From the NCBI GenBank assembly GCA_963991145.1, contig CAXDOZ010000037.1:1-20622 (forward strand): a DNA stretch of 20,622 bases, read 5' to 3'. Positions within the stretch are counted from its first letter, which is position 1. Every line of letters begins with the position of its first letter. The notes beneath the pieces were generated by a model. That model was given only the letters and a program-made list of their open reading frames with translations. It made no database searches and had not been told where the DNA came from. This document shows, piece after piece, positions 14,527 through 20,622 of the stretch. A program made the position numbers and the translations under genes. Source of the stretch: CAXDOZ01 sp963991145. Lineage in GTDB: Bacteria > Bacteroidota > Bacteroidia > Chitinophagales > JABDMM01.

Positions 14527-15288
14527 TTATCTCATTCCCAGATTGCTGAAGCCTCCATCTACAGGGAGAACAACACCATTAATAAAGGATGCTTTATCAG
14601 ATGCAAGGAAGCAGATCGCTTCTGCTACCTCATGCGGTTCCCCTACCCGGCCGAGCGGAGTAAAATCCAGGATCTTCTTCTCTTTTGACCTATCCTTCAA
14701 GACCTCATCAACGAGTGGAGTTCTTATATACCAGGGATTCACGGCATTAACTCTAAATCCCAAAGGAGCCCATTCCACTGAAAAGAATCTTGTCATTTGA
14801 TCAATTGCGGCTTTGGTCATAGAATAGGCGGCAGTAGAAGTTCCCACATAGCGCTGACTGGCAACACTGCTAACATTTACGATTGAAGGTGAAGCCGATT
14901 GTGACATCAAAGGATGAAGCTCACGACAAAGTGACCAGGCTCCAGTGATGTTTATATTGATCAGGTTCTGAAGTTCATCATTGCTGAATTCTAAGCTTGG
15001 CTTACGAATATTGGTACCGACATTATTGACCAGAATATCTAAATGCTCAAGGTTTGAATTGCAGAAGGAAATGATCTCTTCACGACCAAGCTCAGAACCA
15101 ATATCAGCGGCAATATAGCTTGCTGTTACTAGCTCACTTAGCTTTTGTGAAAGCTGAAAAAGTTGATCCTGATCTCTTGCAACAAGAATAAGGTTTGCGC
15201 CCTCACGGGCGAATGTCTCTGCCGTAGCTCGGCCAATTCCCTTAGTAGCTCCTGTAATCAATGCCCATTTGCCTTCAAGACTCTTCAT
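14527..15288 (-). CDS. SDR family oxidoreductase, tropinone-reductase-like
   Basis: This is a 253-residue classical short-chain dehydrogenase/reductase. The cofactor motif is TGATKGIG (12-19), the NNVG motif is at 88-91, and catalytic Ser140 or Ser141, Tyr155 and Lys159 lie in NVSSV and YSMTK. The Arg of LVARD after the second strand favours NADP(H). NPWYIRTPL (184-192), with Trp in place of the usual Gly, is a pattern I associate with tropinone-reductase-like SDRs. The end LPVDGGF is standard. It probably reduces a ketone or oxidises an alcohol; the substrate is unknown. It sits 39 bases after the acr3 stop and 56 before the arylsulfatase, all on one strand, so it could be read through from the ars promoter. 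Its role in arsenic handling is not supported. Confidence 0.9.
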   Translation of the reverse strand: MKSLEGKWALITGATKGIGRATAETFAREGANLILVARDQDQLFQLSQKLSELVTASYIAADIGSELGREEIISFCNSNLEHLDILVNNVGTNIRKPSLEFSNDELQNLININITGAWSLCRELHPLMSQSASPSIVNVSSVASQRYVGTSTAAYSMTKAAIDQMTRFFSVEWAPLGFRVNAVNPWYIRTPLVDEVLKDRSKEKKILDFTPLGRVGEPHEVAEAICFLASDKASFINGVVLPVDGGFSNLGMR

Positions 15289-15312
15289 GCTGGCAAATTA
15301 CTGAATTAGCGC

Positions 15313-15329
15313 AATCCGGCCGAAGGCCT
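15313..15329 (+). repeat. CCGAAGG-core palindrome at the end of acr3
   Basis: AATCCGGCCGAAGGCCT forms GGCC-GAA-GGCC and includes two bases of the acr3 stop codon. It is identical to the minus-strand sequence at 4165-4181. Confidence 0.4.
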
Positions 15330-16359
15330 AATACTTATGCTTATTGGCGTAGGACACAAGAGAAAGCATGATAGGTACCTCGATAAGGACACCTACAACT
15401 GTGGTTAATGTAGCACCGCTATCAAGGCCAAAGAGCGAAATGGCCACTGCAACAGCCAATTCGAAGAAATTACTCGCCCCGATCATGGAGGCTGGAGCAC
15501 AAATTGGGTAAGGCAGTTTGATGTACTTCCCGGCATTCCATGTGATCCAGAAAATGAAATAGGTCTGGATAGTCAGAGGAACGGCAATCAATAGAATTGC
15601 AAATGGACTCTCAATGATCTTCTCTCCCTGAAAGGCAAATAGAAGAACCAGTGTCAGCAGTAAAGCACTAATGCTTAGCGGACGAAGCTTAGGAAGGAAT
15701 TTTGATTTTAGCCAATCCTCACCTTTGTTCTTCACGACCCATTTGTGAACTAAAAATCCTGACAGCAAGGGGATAACCACGAATGTGATCACAGAAGTTG
15801 AAAGCACCTCCATTGGGATGGAGATATTGGTCACTCCGAGTAAGAGGCGTACGATCGGGATAAATGCAAAAAGCAGGATAATATCATTTACTGAAACCTG
15901 AACCAGGGTGTAGTTTGAGTCTCCGTCTGAGAGGTAGGACCAAACAAATACCATCGCTGTGCAGGGCGCTGCACCTAGGAGAATTGCCCCAGCGATATAT
16001 TCCTGAGCAAGATCAGGAGTGATAAAGGCTGCGAAGATCTTTGAGAAAAAGATCCAGGCGAAAAAAGCCATTGAAAAAGGCTTGATCAACCAGTTTACAA
16101 TCACGGTTAACCAAAGTCCTTTAGGGTTCTTTCCTACATTTTTGATGGAAGAGAAATCGACCTGAACCATCATCGGGAAGATCATGAACCAGATGAGAAT
16201 AGCTACCGGGATATTAACGGAATAGAGCTCCAAATCCTTTAACACCGAGATATCGTCTCCAATGAGTTTGCCCAGAATAATACCTACACCAATACAAATC
16301 AAAACCCAAACGGTGAGGTACCTTTCAAAGAAGGACATTTGCTTTTTACTACTTGTCAT
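15328..16359 (-). CDS. acr3: Arsenite efflux permease, ACR3 family
   Basis: This 343-residue inner-membrane protein has ten hydrophobic segments, the normal size and layout of ACR3/BASS-type arsenite carriers that pump As(III) out of the cell. Family residues are in place: Cys133 in GAAPCTAMVFVWSYL, the Asn of SVNDIILLFAF, and Glu300 in GASNFFELAVAVAISLFG, the last matching the conserved Glu needed for transport in studied ACR3 proteins. It is the third gene of arsR-arsC-acr3. Its start overlaps the arsC end by 11 bases, which points to translational coupling. It is regulated by the ArsR operator upstream of arsR. Its stop codon lies within a short hairpin. Confidence 0.95.
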   Translation of the reverse strand: MTSSKKQMSFFERYLTVWVLICIGVGIILGKLIGDDISVLKDLELYSVNIPVAILIWFMIFPMMVQVDFSSIKNVGKNPKGLWLTVIVNWLIKPFSMAFFAWIFFSKIFAAFITPDLAQEYIAGAILLGAAPCTAMVFVWSYLSDGDSNYTLVQVSVNDIILLFAFIPIVRLLLGVTNISIPMEVLSTSVITFVVIPLLSGFLVHKWVVKNKGEDWLKSKFLPKLRPLSISALLLTLVLLFAFQGEKIIESPFAILLIAVPLTIQTYFIFWITWNAGKYIKLPYPICAPASMIGASNFFELAVAVAISLFGLDSGATLTTVVGVLIEVPIMLSLVSYANKHKY

Positions 16360-16969
16360 TATTCACTTTTGACATGATATAAAGGATCTCCCGGCCGATC
16401 TCCATTGATCGCTTGTCATACATTTCGCCAACGATCTCGGTATTGTCAAATTCCTTTGGATCATCGAAAGGAAGCGAGAATCGCTCGGAGCAACCAAAGA
16501 CCATCGGACATCCCCTATCGGCATCGGAGCAGACCATGACCGCAATGAATCCATTCTGTGGATTTTCCGGATGCTCATACTTTTTTGAGAAGAGATGAAA
16601 TGATCTTTGAGGAGAAAGCTCTACCCTGTAAAACGGATTGCTTCCTTCAACTTCTTTTACATGCTCAAAACCAAAGCGATCAAGGGAATCAATCACATTC
16701 TCACTTACAGCAGTAGCTTCTGTACCACCAGAAAAAGATTGAACCTGATCGAGATCAAAAAGGGAGCTAGCAAACTCAGTCCATACTTGAGCGAATTGGC
16801 TTCGCCTAGAATTGTGCGTGCAAATAAAAATTAGCTTGCTAGCCCCTTGAGAGCGGATCTGATCTGAGATACTCATCGCGATCGACTCAAGGATGGTTTT
16901 CCTTTCTGAGTCGATCTGGTTTAAAGTCTCAATTAGGTATTCAGACAGATTCCGAAGTTGTGTCGTCAT
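16349..16969 (-). CDS. arsC: Arsenate reductase, LMW-phosphatase type, extended
   Basis: This 206-residue protein starts at ATG 16969; a longer reading from 17005 would overlap arsR by 17 bases and is possible. The P-loop is FICTHNSRRSQ (Cys50 to Arg56, a CX5R motif). The general-acid motif PFDDP (about 168-171) and a redox pair Cys147/Cys154 (VCSDADRGC) spaced by seven, as Cys82/Cys89 are in thioredoxin-linked ArsC of plasmid pI258, are all present. It should therefore reduce arsenate to arsenite for export by Acr3. Compared with the classical enzyme of about 130 residues it has a helical N-terminal extension of about 40 residues (LSEYLIETLNQIDSERKTIL) and a longer middle. An extra Cys160 is close by. 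It lies 19 bases after arsR and overlaps acr3 by 11. Confidence 0.88.
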   Translation of the reverse strand: MTTQLRNLSEYLIETLNQIDSERKTILESIAMSISDQIRSQGASKLIFICTHNSRRSQFAQVWTEFASSLFDLDQVQSFSGGTEATAVSENVIDSLDRFGFEHVKEVEGSNPFYRVELSPQRSFHLFSKKYEHPENPQNGFIAVMVCSDADRGCPMVFGCSERFSLPFDDPKEFDNTEIVGEMYDKRSMEIGREILYIMSKVNNDK

Positions 16970-16988
16970 TGTTGTTTTGGATTTTGTT

Positions 16989-17324
16989 TTAGCAGCAGTC
17001 TTCATCCAGATTTATCTTGTCAATTTGGTTTTGTAGTTCAGAGAAATCGATAAAAAGCTCCTGGAAGGCCTCCTTATTCAGACAGTAGCTGGTCTTTGGT
17101 CCGCTTATAGTTCCCTTTACGAGTCCTGCATCTTTAAGCGCTTTTAAGTGCTGAGAAACGGTTGACTGTGCCAGGGGAAGCACATCCACAATTTCGCCGC
17201 AAACACATGACTGCATATTTGCGAGATGTTTCACAATTGCAATTCTTGCGGGATGACCTAAAGCTTTTAAGCGGGCGGCAAAAAGCTGGTCTGTCTTTTG
17301 AAATTCTTCGACCTTCGTTATCAC
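16989..17324 (-). CDS. arsR: ArsR/SmtB family arsenic-responsive repressor
   Basis: This 111-residue winged-helix repressor starts at GTG 17324; no ATG is available before the core, and an in-frame stop lies just upstream. ALGHPARIAIVKHL opens the fold. SCVCGEIVDVL (Cys40, Cys42) is the As(III)-binding motif at helix 3 of classical ArsR. LAQSTVSQHLKALKDAGLV is the DNA-recognition helix-turn-helix, and TISGPKTSYCL the wing. The C-terminal Cys110-Cys111 (DEDCC) could supply extra thiolate ligands. It should repress its own operon and release DNA on binding As(III) or Sb(III). A 22-base palindrome over its promoter is the obvious operator. Confidence 0.93.
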   Translation of the reverse strand: MITKVEEFQKTDQLFAARLKALGHPARIAIVKHLANMQSCVCGEIVDVLPLAQSTVSQHLKALKDAGLVKGTISGPKTSYCLNKEAFQELFIDFSELQNQIDKINLDEDCC

Positions 17325-17333
17325 CTTTAATCG

Positions 17334-17355
17334 TTTATCGCAAATTTACGATAAA
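17334..17355. promoter_or_regulatory. arsR: ArsR operator palindrome
   Basis: A 22-base palindrome has arms TTTATCG (17334-17340) and CGATAAA (17349-17355) and an AAATTT centre; 10 of 11 base pairs match. It fully covers the -7 element of the ars promoter, so a bound ArsR dimer would block RNA polymerase. Confidence 0.75.
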
Positions 17356-17369
17356 GATTTAAGCTCAAA
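17341..17369 (-). promoter_or_regulatory. arsR: Promoter of the arsR-arsC-acr3 operon
   Basis: On the minus strand TTTG (17369-17366), a 17-base spacer and TAAATTTG (17348-17341) match the Bacteroidota consensus at every fixed position. The -7 element ends 16 bases before the GTG start, leaving a leader of roughly 10 bases. Confidence 0.8.
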
Positions 17370-17391
17370 TCAAAATCTTGTAAACAAACTA

Positions 17392-18045
17392 TTAAGGATG
17401 GAAGCCTGTCGGGTGGCCGTAGATGTGAACGATCTCCACAAACTCTGAGCGGGACATCATGCCGGGATTGTAGCCCGGTTCACCTTCGGAGATAGGTTCG
17501 CCAAGCTCAGCAAAGTAATCAGACCAAATTTTATAGAACTCTCTGGTATCAGGCTCTTTGAATGTCATGGTGTTGATCTCAAAATACCGCTCAAAGGAAT
17601 GATCAAAGCAGAGTCTAACAATCAACTCAGAGCAGTAGTACGCATCGTTATTCAGGTCAAAGGTCTCGTCGTATGGTTTACCCAGGTATGGCTCTAATGC
17701 CTGTTCCCAATTAAGATCCTGCATCCATTCTACATTCTTCATTCTCCCGACGATCACTTTGGGATTACCCAATTTGTCGTGACTTCGATTGAGAAATGAA
17801 TCGATGTTTGTTAGCACAACCCCATTGCCTCCGGCTTCTGCAATTATGAGGTGCCCATCGATTTCTGCTACAATTCCCACATGGGAAAAATCGGCTCCAT
17901 CTACTCCTTCCGTTACAGCTTCAATAGCATCGCAAAATCCACCACAATCGAGGTCCTGAAAGAAGAGATCTCCAGCCTGTGGCTCGTATTCAGATCCGCC
18001 CGTGAGGGCGAAAAAGACTGATAAGAATCCTATGAGATGGCTCAT
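17392..18045 (-). CDS. YiiX/YebB-like NlpC/P60-superfamily cysteine hydrolase
   Basis: This 217-residue protein has a short hydrophobic N-terminus (MSHLIGFLSVFFALTGG), probably a signal peptide, placing it outside the cytoplasm. The core is that of the YiiX/YebB-like permuted papain-fold hydrolases: QAGDLFFQDLDCGGFCDAI (23-41), the FSHVGIV motif with His55, an acidic residue in IIAEAGG (Glu70), and YYCSELIVRLC with nucleophile Cys138. In this permuted fold the His precedes the Cys, as seen here. Members are suspected amidases or esterases acting on lipids or cell-wall peptides; the substrate is unknown. It ends 67 bases before arsR on the same strand with no clear terminator between, so read-through into ars is possible, but ars has its own promoter. 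Confidence 0.85.
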   Translation of the reverse strand: MSHLIGFLSVFFALTGGSEYEPQAGDLFFQDLDCGGFCDAIEAVTEGVDGADFSHVGIVAEIDGHLIIAEAGGNGVVLTNIDSFLNRSHDKLGNPKVIVGRMKNVEWMQDLNWEQALEPYLGKPYDETFDLNNDAYYCSELIVRLCFDHSFERYFEINTMTFKEPDTREFYKIWSDYFAELGEPISEGEPGYNPGMMSRSEFVEIVHIYGHPTGFHP

Positions 18046-18061
18046 GCTTCAAAGAAAGCAT

Positions 18062-18092
18062 AAAAAAAGGTCACCCCTTATGGAGTGACCTT
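18062..18092 (-). terminator. Terminator after the exported nuclease gene
   Basis: The minus strand forms an 8-bp stem AAGGTCAC/GTGACCTT (18067-18074 with 18085-18092), plus two inner pairs across one mismatch, followed by seven T residues (18062-18068, partly shared with the stem). It lies 20 bases past the nuclease stop. Confidence 0.88.
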
Positions 18093-18111
18093 GCAAAATC
18101 ATTTCATGCAA

Positions 18112-20100
18112 TTAGTTTGACGCTACGATCAACTTTGAAGTTTCCACTTTATCGTCAAAAGTTGCTCTAAGAATATATGAACCATCCTCGAGATCATTCA
18201 ATTTGACTGAGTTTCCTCTGATATCATTTCCATCAATTTGAAGTACGATCTTTCCATTCATATCAACCAATTCAAGAAGGTGAGGTGTATCCCCCTTCCA
18301 TGTTACGGTGGCCATTCCATTTTTTGTTGGATTCGGATTTGCCTTTAAGCTATTTTCTCCTTGCTCAACTGTTTCAACACCAACTGTGGTGATATCAGCA
18401 TCAACAATTACAGGGTTGTGATCACTGGAACGGTAAGGATTTGGCTGGTAAAGATCCTGCCCCTTGCCGTCGGTGTTATAGTCGATAACTCTTGGCTCTG
18501 AAGCGTTGATATCCCATACGGCTGCTTGCTGGATCATTGAGTTGATAGAGCTGTTTGAAACAACTGCATGATCCAGAGATCCATACTGACCTTCAAAAGT
18601 ATACGAGTGGTCAGCTGCATCCAGAACGATAAAGCCAGAATCGCGAAGCATATCAATTGGATCTTCCTGGGTGTAAGCATTGAAATCTCCCAGTACAATC
18701 CATCCGGCTGCATTTGAGCTGTCTTCAAGAGCAGAGAGAAGGACTTCAAGTCTTTGGCTCTGCTGAACTCTTCGCAAATTGTTACAAGCCTGCCCGTCGT
18801 TGAGATCCTGATTACCACCGATCGCTCCAAAGCATCCTCCTTTAAAGGTATAATGCACTGCAACTATCCCAATGATATTGTTCGAAGGGATGTGGCGGAA
18901 TTTCTGAGCTATGGTTACAAATTCCCAGGTAGCAATCGTATCAATGATCAAAGAACCAATAGGAGTCAGTTGAGAAGCTTTATAGATCATTCCAACCTGA
19001 ATTGGCTCTGAGTTTGGATTTGCGGTATTGATAATAGGAGTATAGTTATCACTTGCTACTGCGTTTAATCTTGCAATAAGGCTATCAGCTGCCACCGTTC
19101 CATTATTCTCGAATTCCATAATGGCCATAACATCGGCATCGATCATGTCAATTGCAGCTACCAGTTTATGTGATTGACGATCAAACTCGATCGAATCGCC
19201 TGCACCTCTGCTTCCAAAGGTGGTCCAGTAGTTAAGGATATTGAATCCAGCAGCTCTGAAATTCCCTAATTGACCAGGAGCCATTGGACGAGGAGCAAAG
19301 TTGAAATTTGGAGTATCTGTTGGCAGAATTCTGTATCTGCTAAATGAATAGGTCATGCATCCTACCTGATTATTCAGGCTTGAACCGATTCTATTTGTAC
19401 TATCTACCGGATCGATGAATGGAATTGGACTTGGGTTAGAACCACTAACAGCATCATCCAGCACGATCAACTGATTATCTACAAAGTCAATTGCATCGCG
19501 AACTTCCTGAACATTTGTAGAGTCTCTCCAGCTCGTTCCTGATGGAGGAGAATCATTTGGGTCAAGCGAGTCAGTAGGGATGATCAATGGTCTGTTATTG
19601 GTGAGCCAAACTTCTCCAAAGCGACCAAGATTGTAGTTATCAGTAACATAGTGCATGCCTGGAAGGCGAATAAGCATTCCTTCAAAACGCTCGAAGTCAT
19701 CTGGATAAGTTCCTACTGGAAGTGTAAAGTCGGTTGGGGAAACAGGACCAGCGCTTCCTCTATTTGTAGTGGTAGTATTGGTGAATTCTGTAAGACCAAA
19801 GAACTCATCAATGTCTCCGGTAACTTCAACTGAATCGCCAATGCTTATTCCTGAGAAACCAGGCTCATAAACAAAGATCCCATCAGAGGTGGCAGGATCA
19901 TTATCGCCTGCGCGATCTTGAATGCAGTATCCATTCAAACCTGGAAAAAGACCGATAACGATTCCATCGGTAGTTACAGTAGAATCTTCATATGGGCTAT
20001 CTGGCCCTGATCCCTGGATCTCGTAAATTCTAAGATTCGTTTGTGCGTTGGCAAATGCAAATGCTAAAAGCAAAAGCGCGGGAGTTAGTAAGTATCGCAT
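18112..20100 (-). CDS. T9SS-exported ExeM/NucH-type nuclease
   Basis: This 662-residue protein has a signal peptide (MRYLLTPALLLLAFAFANAQ). Residues about 22-270 hold the OB-like region typical of extracellular ExeM/NucH nucleases (TTDGIVIGLF, GYCIQDRAGDNDPATSDGIF, SRYRILPTD). Residues about 280-570 are the endonuclease/exonuclease/phosphatase domain: RAAGFNILNYWTTFGSRGA (282-300), ADVMAIMEFENNG (catalytic Glu about 329), ILGDFNAYTQEDPI (Asp472, Asn474) and SSDHNPVIVD (Asp560, His561). The last 75 residues are a T9SS type A sorting domain (ANPNPTKNGMATV, LVDMNGKIV, LEDGSYILRA). The enzyme should be released or surface-attached and degrade external DNA, feeding phosphate and nucleosides to the cell or loosening biofilm. 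Two internal Cys (423, 439) may form a disulfide. It is monocistronic, with a strong terminator. Confidence 0.92.
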   Translation of the reverse strand: MRYLLTPALLLLAFAFANAQTNLRIYEIQGSGPDSPYEDSTVTTDGIVIGLFPGLNGYCIQDRAGDNDPATSDGIFVYEPGFSGISIGDSVEVTGDIDEFFGLTEFTNTTTTNRGSAGPVSPTDFTLPVGTYPDDFERFEGMLIRLPGMHYVTDNYNLGRFGEVWLTNNRPLIIPTDSLDPNDSPPSGTSWRDSTNVQEVRDAIDFVDNQLIVLDDAVSGSNPSPIPFIDPVDSTNRIGSSLNNQVGCMTYSFSRYRILPTDTPNFNFAPRPMAPGQLGNFRAAGFNILNYWTTFGSRGAGDSIEFDRQSHKLVAAIDMIDADVMAIMEFENNGTVAADSLIARLNAVASDNYTPIINTANPNSEPIQVGMIYKASQLTPIGSLIIDTIATWEFVTIAQKFRHIPSNNIIGIVAVHYTFKGGCFGAIGGNQDLNDGQACNNLRRVQQSQRLEVLLSALEDSSNAAGWIVLGDFNAYTQEDPIDMLRDSGFIVLDAADHSYTFEGQYGSLDHAVVSNSSINSMIQQAAVWDINASEPRVIDYNTDGKGQDLYQPNPYRSSDHNPVIVDADITTVGVETVEQGENSLKANPNPTKNGMATVTWKGDTPHLLELVDMNGKIVLQIDGNDIRGNSVKLNDLEDGSYILRATFDDKVETSKLIVASN

Positions 20101-20195
20101 GTCGTGTAATTTGCTGCTTTTCAGACAGTAATGTCTTTTGGACCTGCAAAAATGGGGATAGACATTATGGATTTCATTAACCTATTGTTAAAAAA

Positions 20196-20226
20196 AGCGG
20201 GGATTCTCTAATCGAAAATCCCCGCT
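20196..20226 (-). terminator. Strong leftward terminator with no assigned gene
   Basis: A perfect 10-bp stem AGCGGGGATT/AATCCCCGCT (20196-20205 with 20217-20226) closes an 11-nt loop and is followed on the minus strand by seven T residues. There is no T run on the other side, so it ends a leftward transcript coming from 20227 onwards. No clear protein gene lies there in the window. Confidence 0.85.
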
Positions 20227-20622
20227 AGTTTACTGGCTCCGTAGACACAGCAAACCATTACAACCAAAATAAATCCCCATCCTTTGCTGAGCAAAGGGTG
20301 GCCTTTGAAATACCGGGAACAATTGCTTGTTTTTCCCCGATTCACTCGATTGTGATCTAACACCACCGAATGCGATTGGCCATACAATTTCTCCTTATCC
20401 CTCGCACCTTAGCGCTGGAGGCGGATGGTCATATTTGGTGCCAACCGACGATGCCTTCCTCGCAGTTGGTCATCGCTTATCATCTGCAAAAACAGATGTC
20501 TTACAACCTATACTTCTGCGGCAGGAGCCGTTTCAAGACTTCGGTCACGCGACTGAGCCTCCTTCGTACACAATGAAAGATTTCAAAGACCTCGCCCCGG
20601 AGGCCGCCCGCGTTATTTTCGC
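20227..20622 (-). other. Uncharacterised GC-rich, hairpin-rich stretch; possible structured RNA or gene edge
   Basis: No reading frame here has a credible ATG start and a stop. Hand counts give about 60 percent GC at 20401-20460 and about 64 percent at 20581-20622, against about 38 percent in a sample of the neighbouring nuclease gene (18121-18180). Hairpins seen are GTTTaCTG/CAGcAAAC (20228-20255), CCTTTGC-TGA-GCAAAGG (20281-20297) and CATCTG/CAGATG (20481-20498), with a longer-range CCAAC/GTTGG (20441-20469). One minus frame is open for 66 codons and stops at 20208 inside the terminator, ending in a hydrophobic stretch (GWGFILVVMVCCVYGAS) but with no start. One plus frame is open from 20309 to the edge and contains ATG at 20573 (MKDFKDLAPEAARVIF). 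It does not show the conserved boxes of RNase P RNA, tmRNA or SRP RNA. The remaining bases 20101-20195 are the nuclease 5' leader; beyond a weak hairpin (20123-20136) nothing is seen there. Confidence 0.4.

Noticed and set aside
20350..20360. Possible integron attC core (ATCTAAC, GTTAGAT on the other strand)
   Set aside because: No matching second core at a suitable distance on either strand and no integrase.
20208..20408. 66-codon minus-strand frame ending in a hydrophobic segment
   Set aside because: No ATG before the final 20 codons and its stop lies inside a terminator loop; not reported as a gene, though kept in view as a possible gene remnant.
20400..20420. GTGCG on the minus strand as a group II intron 5' end
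   Set aside because: No domain V or matching 3' end is visible downstream before the terminator.

Overview
The window looks like a chromosomal segment from a member of the Bacteroidota, most likely a marine Flavobacteriales-type organism. Four things point there. Two large secreted proteins end in type IX secretion (T9SS) type A sorting domains. Two families frequent in this phylum (DUF2490 and DUF5690) are present. Bacteroidota-type promoter elements (TTTG or TTG, a 17-20 nt spacer, then TAnnTTTG) occur upstream of several genes. The genes are tightly packed at moderate GC (about 40 percent by eye). No phage, insertion sequence or CRISPR array is visible.

Positions 1-3900 hold the start of a lipoprotein gene (cut by the window edge), a pirin, an exported metallophosphoesterase with a PA14 domain, and a DUF2490 outer-membrane protein. 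Positions 3969-7145 hold a large T9SS-exported SGNH hydrolase and, divergently, an SRPBCC protein coupled to a small lipoprotein. Positions 7142-8956 carry a lipoprotein-type sulfatase and a tRNA-Arg(CCG) with its own promoter and terminator. Positions 8960-10153 are a divergent nitroreductase/OsmC pair whose shared promoter region holds two adjoining palindromes. A DUF5690 membrane transporter-like protein and a small TPR protein follow, up to a bidirectional terminator at about 12085.

Positions 12119-17369 are leftward. A 783-residue arylsulfatase and an SDR oxidoreductase lie downstream of an arsenic-resistance operon, arsR-arsC-acr3. That operon has a clear promoter and a 22-bp palindromic operator laid over its -7 box. 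A YiiX-like cysteine hydrolase and a T9SS-exported ExeM/NucH-type nuclease complete the coding part, to 20100.

The genes fit a cell that scavenges sulfated, phosphorylated, esterified and nucleic-acid polymers outside the cell (two sulfatases, SGNH hydrolase, metallophosphoesterase, nuclease) and handles arsenic and redox stress (ars operon, nitroreductase, OsmC, pirin). The main unexplained stretch is 20196-20622. It is GC-rich and full of hairpins, it is followed by a strong leftward terminator, and it has no convincing start-to-stop ORF. It may encode a structured RNA, or hold the edge of a gene outside the window.
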